Assembly: GCA_002345825.1 (NCBI GenBank)
Contig: DDWD01000083.1
Coordinates: 1-18,157, forward strand
From: Bacteroidales bacterium UBA2295
Lineage (GTDB): Bacteria; Bacteroidota; Bacteroidia; Bacteroidales; Tenuifilaceae
Reading direction: 5' to 3'
Length of the DNA stretch: 18,157 bases
In this document: positions 7,925 through 13,691 of the stretch, piece after piece
How positions within the stretch are numbered: position 1 is the first letter of the stretch
Layout: every line of letters begins with the position of its first letter
The notes under the pieces: model-generated
Database searches by the model: none
Told to the model about the DNA's origin: nothing
Seen by the model: the letters and a program-made list of their open reading frames with translations, nothing else
Translations under genes and position numbers: made by a program

Positions 7925-8099
7925 TCATTATGTTGAAACGGTAAATTTAGTAAGAAAATTGGCTGCAACAATAAGCTTTCGTTAAAATACATATAATCAA
8001 TTAAATAGGGATGAGTGTTCAATCAAAAATCGTAGTTTATTTTAGCCAGATTATTCCTAGCCCTATTTATATTCAATCTCCGAAATTATTTTTTTGCAT

Positions 8100-8107
8100 T
8101 ACCTTTG
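8100..8107 (+). promoter_or_regulatory. -7 element of miaB
   Basis: TACCTTTG is an exact match to TAnnTTTG. It overlaps the TTG at 8105, the first possible start of the miaB frame, so that codon would lie upstream of the transcript start (expected near 8113). No clear TTTG is present 19-21 bases upstream. Confidence 0.5.
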
Positions 8108-8143
8108 CAAGCAAATATAGTATCGAATTTAATAATACTGAAA

Positions 8144-9499
8144 TTGACCACAACAAATACTGATAGCACAAACGGTAGGGTTTACATTGAAACCTACGGT
8201 TGCCAAATGAACTTAAACGATAGCGAGGTGGTAGCCTCCATTTTAACCGCCAACGGATACCATATTGCCTCTGATCTGGCTGATGCCGATGTGGTTCTGA
8301 TAAATACTTGCTCCATAAGGGAGAATGCCGAAACCCGTGTATGGGGAAGATTAGATGTGTTTAGGCTTCAAAAAAAGAAAAAGCCTTCACTGCTCATTGG
8401 AGTATTGGGGTGTATGGCCGAAAGGCTTAAAGACAAGCTGCTTGAGGATGAAAAGTTGGTTGACATTGTGGTGGGCCCCGATGCATATAGGGAGCTGCCC
8501 GTTCTCCTCCGATCGGCCGAGGAGGGGCAAAAGGGAATTAATGTATTGCTATCGCGCGAGGAAACATATGCAGATATTAGTCCAGTGCGCCTCGATAAGA
8601 ATGGTGTTTCGGCCTACGTATCCATTATGCGGGGTTGTAATAATATGTGCACCTACTGTGTGGTTCCCTATGTTAGGGGTGCTGAGCGAAGCCGAAATCC
8701 CGAGACTATCCTGCGCGAAGTGAAGGAACTGATTGACGAGGGTTACAAGGAGGTTACCCTGTTGGGACAAAATGTCGATAGTTACAGCTGGGTGGATGAC
8801 GTAGGAGGTAGGGTGAGTTTTTCTGAATTACTCGAGAAGGTAGCCAAGACCGACTCTAGGCTTAGGGTTCGATTTTCCACTTCGCACCCCAAGGATCTGT
8901 CGGATGAGGTGCTGTACACCATGGCTATGTACGATAATATTTGTAGTCATATTCATCTTCCTGTTCAGTCTGGATCGTCAAGAGTGCTGGAACTTATGAA
9001 TAGGGGATACTCCCGTGAGTACTATATGGGCCGTGTTGAGGCCATTCGAAAAATTCTTCCCGACACATCGATATCTACCGATATAATTTCCGGATTTTGT
9101 ACCGAAACAGAGGTCGATCATGATCAAACCCTTACGCTGATGGAATGGGTGGGGTACGATTTTGCCTACATGTTTAAATACTCTGAGCGACCCAACACCA
9201 AAGCCGCTCGAAGGCTGCAGGACGATGTTCCCGACGATGTGAAAACCCGACGACTTACTGAAATCATTGAATTGCAAAGCAAATTATCGGAGAAGAGCAA
9301 GCGTAATGATGTTGGAAAATGTTTCGAAGTATTAATCGAGGGTGTTTCAAAAAAATCAACCGATCAGCTTTACGGACGTACTTCACAGAATAAGGTGGTG
9401 GTTTTCCCTCGAGAGAATGCAAAAATTGGTGACTATGTTAATGTGGAAATTAAAGACTCCACCTCAGCAACATTACTGGGGATAATAGTTAAGAAGTAA
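8144..9499 (+). CDS. miaB: tRNA (N6-isopentenyladenosine(37)-C2)-methylthiotransferase MiaB
   Basis: MiaB is a radical-SAM enzyme with two [4Fe-4S] clusters that converts i6A37 to ms2i6A37 in tRNAs reading UNN codons. The frame is open from 8105. Numbered from there, the N-terminal UPF0004 cluster cysteines are Cys33 (YGCQMN), Cys69 (INTCSIRENAE) and Cys103 (GCMAER). The radical-SAM triad RGCNNMCTYCVVPYVRG has Cys178, Cys182 and Cys185. A C-terminal TRAM domain covers about residues 400-464. YGCQMN together with NTCSIRENAE fits MiaB better than the related RimO or MtaB. No ATG occurs before these motifs. Because a -7 promoter element covers 8100-8107, I place the start at the in-frame TTG at 8144 (MTTTNTDSTNGRVYIETYG); CTG at 8138 is an alternative. 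A strong terminator follows the stop. Confidence 0.93.
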   Translation: MTTTNTDSTNGRVYIETYGCQMNLNDSEVVASILTANGYHIASDLADADVVLINTCSIRENAETRVWGRLDVFRLQKKKKPSLLIGVLGCMAERLKDKLLEDEKLVDIVVGPDAYRELPVLLRSAEEGQKGINVLLSREETYADISPVRLDKNGVSAYVSIMRGCNNMCTYCVVPYVRGAERSRNPETILREVKELIDEGYKEVTLLGQNVDSYSWVDDVGGRVSFSELLEKVAKTDSRLRVRFSTSHPKDLSDEVLYTMAMYDNICSHIHLPVQSGSSRVLELMNRGYSREYYMGRVEAIRKILPDTSISTDIISGFCTETEVDHDQTLTLMEWVGYDFAYMFKYSERPNTKAARRLQDDVPDDVKTRRLTEIIELQSKLSEKSKRNDVGKCFEVLIEGVSKKSTDQLYGRTSQNKVVVFPRENAKIGDYVNVEIKDSTSATLLGIIVKK

Positions 9500-9533
9500 A
9501 AAAATGGGGAGCAACATTGCTCCCCATTTTTTT
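9498..9533. terminator. Bidirectional intrinsic terminator between miaB and korB
   Basis: A near-perfect palindrome pairs the A run plus TGGGGAGC (9498-9512) with GCTCCCCA plus the T run (9519-9533) around a loop of about four to six bases. The GC-rich core flanked by an A run on one side and a T run on the other allows termination of both miaB and the convergent korAB transcript, whose last stop codon is at 9551. Confidence 0.88.
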
Positions 9534-9550
9534 GGTAAATAAGAATTAGG

Positions 9551-10573
9551 CTATACCTCGTATGTATCGCCACTGTTTAGCAGATCATCAACGCAATTGA
9601 TTTTTGCATTTTCTTTGATGTCTAGCACCTGGTCCCTAACATTGTCGTCGTATGTAGGGAATTTAACTGCTCTAATAACGCCAAGAGCAAAAGGAAATTC
9701 GGGAAAAGACATATTGGTAAGCATCATATGCAAACCCGGATTTGGATTTTGTGCGTTATGTGTAAGAATATCATCAAGGGTGTAACCGTTCTCGCCAATG
9801 GTAACCACCTTTAGTTGATTCTCTTCCATTACCAAACCCTTCTCCTTGTCTTTGCCAAAAAGCATCTTCTCGCCGTGACGAAGAACGATGGTGCGGTCGG
9901 CACGGTGCTCCTTATCTGTTATCGATGCGTGCGTGTTATCGTTAAAGATTACACAGTTTTGTTGTACAACTACCACTGAGGCACCATCATGCTTTGCGGC
10001 ATCCACCAGAATTTCGGCGGTTAGCTTCACATCCATATCGATGGAACGGGCAAAGAAGGTTCCCTTAGCCCCAATTACCAGTTCGCCCGGGTTAAACGGT
10101 TGCTCAACGGTTCCGTAGGGCGATGTTTTGGTAACTGCTCCTAGTTTGGAGGTTGGGCTGTACTGTCCTTTGGTTAGGCCATAAATCTCGTTGTTAAACA
10201 GGATGATGTTTATGTCGATATTACGGCGAATAGCATGGATAAAGTGGTTTCCTCCAATGGCTAGCGCATCGCCATCACCGGTCATTTGCCAAACGCTTAG
10301 CTTTGGATTTGCAACCTTAACGCCCGTGGCAATTGCCGATGCTCTACCGTGAATTCCGTGAAATCCAAAGGTGTCAACGTAGTATGGAAATCGGCTGGAG
10401 CATCCAATACCCGATACAAAAACGTATCGTTCTTTGTCGTAGTCCAGAGCATCGGAAACCTCTGGTAATGCTCGGTATACGGAGTTGAGTATTGCATGAT
10501 CGCCACATCCGGGGCACCATTTTACTTCCTGGTCGCTTTTAAAATCTTGGGGAGTATAATTGTGTTTGCTCAT
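9551..10573 (-). CDS. korB: 2-oxoacid:ferredoxin oxidoreductase beta subunit (KorB)
   Basis: Beta subunit of a 2-oxoacid (probably 2-oxoglutarate):ferredoxin oxidoreductase, which links oxidative decarboxylation of the 2-oxoacid to CoA with ferredoxin reduction, or runs in reverse as a carboxylase. The subunit holds thiamine diphosphate and a [4Fe-4S] cluster. The four expected cluster ligands are visible: Cys20 and Cys23 in WCPGCGDH, Cys58 in GIGCSS and Cys207 in QQNC. The ThDP/Mg motif is TGDGDALAIGGNH (98-110) ending at FNNEIYGLTKGQ (126-137). The 340-residue length is usual for the two-subunit type. It begins two bases after the korA stop (TAACCATG), so translation of the two is probably coupled. 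The substrate is inferred from the KorAB type, since pyruvate-specific enzymes are usually single long chains in this group. Confidence 0.9.
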   Translation of the reverse strand: MSKHNYTPQDFKSDQEVKWCPGCGDHAILNSVYRALPEVSDALDYDKERYVFVSGIGCSSRFPYYVDTFGFHGIHGRASAIATGVKVANPKLSVWQMTGDGDALAIGGNHFIHAIRRNIDINIILFNNEIYGLTKGQYSPTSKLGAVTKTSPYGTVEQPFNPGELVIGAKGTFFARSIDMDVKLTAEILVDAAKHDGASVVVVQQNCVIFNDNTHASITDKEHRADRTIVLRHGEKMLFGKDKEKGLVMEENQLKVVTIGENGYTLDDILTHNAQNPNPGLHMMLTNMSFPEFPFALGVIRAVKFPTYDDNVRDQVLDIKENAKINCVDDLLNSGDTYEV

Positions 10574-10575
10574 GG

Positions 10576-12429
10576 TTACTTGCCCTCCAGTATTTGGTTA
10601 AAGTTATCTTTTAGTTCAGCAATGGTAAAGGGAAGACCCTGTACCTTGTTGTACTGAAGATATTTGAAATCGCTATGTTTCATTCGTAGGTAATCAGCCA
10701 TTTGGCCAAGGTTCAGTTCACAAACAACAATCTTTTTAAACTTGCTGAAGATTTCGTTTATGTTTTTTGGTAGCGGGTTTATGTAGTGAATGTGGCATAG
10801 TGATATTTTTTTGCCCTCCTTGCGAAGTTCCTGAACAGCAGAGAAGGTGTGACCAAATGTGCCGCCCCAGCTAACAACTAGCAAGTCGCCCTCGTTGTCG
10901 CCAACTAGTTCTTGCTCAGGTATAAAATCCTTTACCTTTTCAACCTTAGCGGCTCTTACATCAACCATTTTTTGATGATTCAACGGATCGTGTGAAACTG
11001 ATCCCTTAAGGAAATCTTTTTCCAAACCACCAAGTCGATGTTCTAGGCCTACTTGGCCTGGAATTGCCCAGCGACGTGCCAACCGCTCTGGATCGCGCTC
11101 GTAGGGTAAGTAGTCTGTTGTTCCATCGGGAACAATAGGTGGTTTAATCTCGGGAAAGTCCTTCATGCTGGGAATTAGCCATGGCTCGGTACCGTTGGCA
11201 ATGTATCCGTCGGTCAAAAGGATAGCCGGAGTCATATGCTCAAGAGATATTTTCGAAGCTTCAAAAGCCCAATCGAAGCAGTTGCTGGGTGTACTAGCAG
11301 CTACAACTACAAGTGGGCACTCGCCGTTGCGACCGTATAGCGCTTGAAATAGATCGCTTTGCTCGGTCTTGGTTGGCAACCCTGTTGAGGGGCCACCGCG
11401 CTGAACGTTTACAATAACCAAGGGTAGTTCAGTCATTACGGCTAGACCAATTGCTTCAGATTTAAGCGAAAGTCCAGGTCCCGATGTAGTTGTTACAGCA
11501 AAATTGCCAGCAAAGGAAGCTCCTATTGATGTGCAGATACCTGCTATTTCATCCTCGGCTTGCAGGGTTTTAACGCCTAAATCTTTACGTTTTGCCAGTT
11601 CAATAAGGATATCGGTAGCTGGTGTAATAGGGTACGACCCGCAGAACAGCGGAAGGTTAGCCTTTTCGGCAGCAGCAATTAGTCCCCATGCGGTTGCCGT
11701 GTTACCATTTACATTACGATATCTCCCTTTTTTTATAGAGTTCGATGTTGGTACTTTGTATGTGCTAGGGATTGCGTGAATATTCCCTGCGTAGTTGTAT
11801 CCATCGCGAAGCACCTTTTTGTTTGCCTCTACAATACGAGGCCGATTCTTGAATTTCACCTCAAAGAAATGCTCCGTGAAGTTTAGAGGTCTGTCGAACA
11901 GGTAGTAAGCCATTCCAAGTGCAAACATATTCTTGCTACGGAGAATACTCTTGTTGTCCAGCTCTGTTTCTTTAAGGCTTTCTTTTGTTAGGGTTGTTAT
12001 GGGGGCGAAAATAACGTTATAGTCTTCCAGCTTAAGTTCAGCAATGGGATCGTTGGTTTTGTATTTTGCCCGCTGTAATCCCTTCTCGTTAAAAGTATCG
12101 CTATCGGCAATAACAGTAGCCCCAGTTTTTAGCCACTTAGCGTTGGCCTTTAAGGCTGCGGGGTTCATAGCCACTAGCACATCGCAATAATCGCCAGGGG
12201 TATAAACCTTTTTGCTGCCAATTTGCAATTGAAATCCAGAAACACCGCCGATTGTACCTTGGGGGGCACGAATTTCCGATGGGTAATCGGGGAAAGTGCT
12301 TACCCCATTGCCAAAAAGCGCTGAGGCATCGGAAAAAAGAGTTCCGCTAAGCTGCATTCCATCACCTGAATCGCCCGAGAATCGTATCGATACCTCGTCA
12401 ACTTCAAGTACTTGCTTTTCTTTATCCAT
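10576..12429 (-). CDS. korA: 2-oxoacid:ferredoxin oxidoreductase alpha subunit, gamma-alpha fusion (KorA)
   Basis: Catalytic partner of KorB. The 617-residue chain joins a gamma domain and an alpha domain. The gamma domain (about 12-200) starts IRFSGDSGDGMQLSG and contains FPDYPSEIRAPQGTIGGVSG (46-65). The alpha pyrimidine-binding domain (about 240-430) has SYPITPATDILIELA (265-279), AEDEIAGICTSIGASFAGN (291-309) and TTSGPGLSLKSEAIGLAVMTE (314-334), followed by the CoA-side motif RGGPSTGLPTKTEQSDL (344-360). Domain II continues to the C-terminus. The YPITP and STGLPTKTEQ motifs are standard for the 2-oxoacid family with gamma-alpha fusion, common in anaerobic Bacteroidetes and archaea. It is the first gene of a two-gene operon preceded by a long leader. 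No ferredoxin or delta-type subunit gene adjoins it. Confidence 0.92.
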   Translation of the reverse strand: MDKEKQVLEVDEVSIRFSGDSGDGMQLSGTLFSDASALFGNGVSTFPDYPSEIRAPQGTIGGVSGFQLQIGSKKVYTPGDYCDVLVAMNPAALKANAKWLKTGATVIADSDTFNEKGLQRAKYKTNDPIAELKLEDYNVIFAPITTLTKESLKETELDNKSILRSKNMFALGMAYYLFDRPLNFTEHFFEVKFKNRPRIVEANKKVLRDGYNYAGNIHAIPSTYKVPTSNSIKKGRYRNVNGNTATAWGLIAAAEKANLPLFCGSYPITPATDILIELAKRKDLGVKTLQAEDEIAGICTSIGASFAGNFAVTTTSGPGLSLKSEAIGLAVMTELPLVIVNVQRGGPSTGLPTKTEQSDLFQALYGRNGECPLVVVAASTPSNCFDWAFEASKISLEHMTPAILLTDGYIANGTEPWLIPSMKDFPEIKPPIVPDGTTDYLPYERDPERLARRWAIPGQVGLEHRLGGLEKDFLKGSVSHDPLNHQKMVDVRAAKVEKVKDFIPEQELVGDNEGDLLVVSWGGTFGHTFSAVQELRKEGKKISLCHIHYINPLPKNINEIFSKFKKIVVCELNLGQMADYLRMKHSDFKYLQYNKVQGLPFTIAELKDNFNQILEGK

Positions 12430-12480
12430 AATGGTTTAAATTTATTTGTTTCTCATTGGGGGGGAATCCTAAAATACAAA

Positions 12481-12512
12481 TGCATATAAAATGGATACCC
12501 ATTCTATATGCA
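12481..12512 (-). promoter_or_regulatory. Hairpin in the korAB leader
   Basis: Two 14-base arms (12481-12494 and 12499-12512) flank a four-base loop. On the plus strand one position is an A-C mismatch, but on the minus strand the same position becomes a G-U wobble, so the structure pairs completely as korA leader RNA. It is followed on that strand by TTTGTATTTT, giving it an attenuator-like look. It lies 52 bases upstream of the korA start codon. Confidence 0.5.
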
Positions 12513-12567
12513 CACTAAATTTGGTTTCAGGCTTTTCAATTAAACCCCCTGCTTGAAAATTATAATG

Positions 12568-12575
12568 CAAAATTA
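12568..12575 (-). promoter_or_regulatory. Possible -7 element for korAB
   Basis: The minus strand reads TAATTTTG, an exact TAnnTTTG match, but no convincing TTTG lies 19-21 bases upstream. If used, the korA leader would be about 130 bases long and would include the hairpin at 12481-12512. Confidence 0.35.
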
Positions 12576-12733
12576 GCTATTTTATGAAAGGAAAAACGCT
12601 AGAAAAGTTTTTTTTGGTTGTTTTACAACATGATTCTTATCAGGTTTAAAACGTTTTCGGAGTGCGAATTTATAATTGGCTGATAGTAAGGTTTGAATCT
12701 GAGGGACGAGTGATTGTCGCTAATTTTTTTTGG

Positions 12734-12763
12734 TTTGGTTAAGCAAAAGATGCCCTATCTTTG
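12734..12763 (+). promoter_or_regulatory. Promoter of the gamma-carbonic anhydrase-like gene
   Basis: TTTG (12734-12737), 18 bases, then TATCTTTG (12756-12763) closely matches the Bacteroidetes promoter. It overlaps the TTG at 12761 that would otherwise be the longest start, which supports starting translation at the ATG at 12797, about 27 bases into the transcript. Confidence 0.65.
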
Positions 12764-12796
12764 TTGTTGATATTAATCATCAACCAAAATATTGGC

Positions 12797-13315
12797 ATGG
12801 CAATCATAAGAAAGCTACGGGGTAAATCTCCCAAAATTGGAAAGAACTGTTTTATTGCCGAAACGGCTGTAATAATTGGCGATGTGGAGATAGGCGACGA
12901 CTGCAGCATATGGTACGGCGCGGTGCTTAGGGGCGATGTAAACCCCATACGCATTGGTAACCGTGTGAGCGTGCAGGATAATGCCGTGCTGCATACAACC
13001 TACCAAAAATCGGTGGTTACGCTCGAGGACGATGCAATTATTGGGCACAATGTAACCGTGCACGGCGCAACGGTAAAGTCGGGTGCATTAATAGGCATTG
13101 GCGCCACCGTGCTCGATGATGCCGTGGTAGGCGAGGGCGCCATTGTGGCGGCCAACGCTCTTGTGCTAGCCAATACTAAGATTGAGCCCGGTAGCATTTA
13201 CGCTGGCGTTCCCGCCAAATTTGTGAAGAAGATAGATGTGGAGCAATCGATGCAGATAAACCAGCGCATTGCCAAGGGCTACCTGCTTTATAAGAGTTGG
13301 TATGAGGAGGAGTGA
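12797..13315 (+). CDS. Gamma-class carbonic anhydrase family protein (left-handed beta-helix)
   Basis: A 172-residue hexapeptide-repeat protein of the gamma-carbonic anhydrase/YrdA/PaaY family, which forms trimers with zinc sites at subunit interfaces. The repeats IGDVEIGDDCSIWYGAVLRGD and later IGHNVTVHG and IGIGATVLDDAVVGEGAIVAAN run from about residue 10 to 135. The three zinc-ligand histidines are present as His66 (VLHTTY), His84 and His89 (IGHNVTVHG). Arg45 and Asp47 of LRGD and Gln60 match conserved active-site residues of the archaeal enzyme Cam. The acidic loop with Cam's proton-shuttle Glu appears to be missing, as in many short relatives, so CO2 hydration activity is uncertain; an acyltransferase-like or unknown role is possible. 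The C-terminal helix ends YLLYKSWYEEE. The open frame continues upstream to 12761, but that region is promoter. Confidence 0.85.
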   Translation: MAIIRKLRGKSPKIGKNCFIAETAVIIGDVEIGDDCSIWYGAVLRGDVNPIRIGNRVSVQDNAVLHTTYQKSVVTLEDDAIIGHNVTVHGATVKSGALIGIGATVLDDAVVGEGAIVAANALVLANTKIEPGSIYAGVPAKFVKKIDVEQSMQINQRIAKGYLLYKSWYEEE

Positions 13316-13539
13316 GGGGGTGATTGCCTGCCTGCCTGTCGCCAACAGGGCAGACAGGGTGCGAAGGTCCCTGCCAAAGGTAGGTAAAATGGCAGTGTCG
13401 GGTTTAATTGATTGAATGATTGAACGGTTGACCTGACAGCGTGCGCAGCTCCTGTCAGCGTCTGGAAAATGGATGATTGGAGGACACAGTTTGCCAGTAG
13501 GCAAAATGTCTGACTGACGTCTTTGGCAGTTCCTTTTAT

Positions 13540-13580
13540 TCACGGGTTGACTATCCGCTAAGTGGATAGTCAACCCGTGA
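13540..13580. repeat. 17-bp perfect inverted repeat (long hairpin)
   Basis: The arms 13540-13556 and 13564-13580 are perfect reverse complements around a seven-base centre, which can itself pair two further positions (one as a wobble) to leave a three-base loop. No T run follows on either strand, so a simple intrinsic terminator is unlikely. Confidence 0.85.
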
Positions 13581-13627
13581 GTAGCGTTAAGAACTTGAAA
13601 AGGGGAATTTAGTTATATTTTGCTGGT

Positions 13628-13661
13628 AGAAAAACTGCTCCAGCAATGCCAGAGCAGTTCG
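13628..13661 (-). terminator. Terminator of the TonB-receptor operon
   Basis: On the minus strand AACTGCTC (13659-13652) pairs with GAGCAGTT (13640-13633) around an 11-base loop, followed by further T. It lies about 33 bases past the receptor stop codon at 13692. Confidence 0.65.
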
Positions 13662-13691
13662 GGGTAATTTATAGCAGCCAGTAACCCTTAT

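Larger units (their letters stand above)
12430..12796. other. Divergent non-coding region between korA and the carbonic anhydrase-like gene
   Basis: These 367 bases contain no credible gene. They are AT-rich and hold the korA leader with a hairpin (12481-12512), a run of seven G (12458-12464), a possible korA -7 element (12568-12575) and, at the far end, the promoter of the carbonic anhydrase-like gene (12734-12763). Nothing recognisable is seen in roughly 12600-12720. Confidence 0.7.
13316..13691. other. Dyad-rich non-coding spacer
   Basis: No credible gene lies in these 376 bases between two convergent genes. They hold a (GCCT)3 stretch starting near 13326, short inverted repeats CCTGTC/GACAGG (13335-13340, 13353-13358), CTGACAG/CTGTCAG (13433-13439, 13452-13458) and CTGCCAAAG/CTTTGGCAG (13371-13379, 13521-13529), the long hairpin at 13540-13580 and a terminator near 13633-13659. 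The density of dyads suggests an interspersed repeat or remnant, which I cannot confirm from one copy. Confidence 0.6.

Noticed and set aside
12458..12464. Run of seven G (C on the korA strand) as a phase-variation tract
   Set aside because: Seven bases is short for slippage control, it lies in an untranslated leader and no alternative promoter spacing depends on it.
12761..12796. TTG start of the carbonic anhydrase-like protein at 12761
   Set aside because: The codon is part of the -7 promoter element and the added residues do not fit the family N-terminus, which normally starts close to the first hexapeptide strand.
13166..13573. Minus-strand 135-codon frame across the end of the carbonic anhydrase-like gene and the spacer
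   Set aside because: Half of it is antisense to a well-supported gene and the rest is repeat-rich; the translation shows no domain-like pattern.
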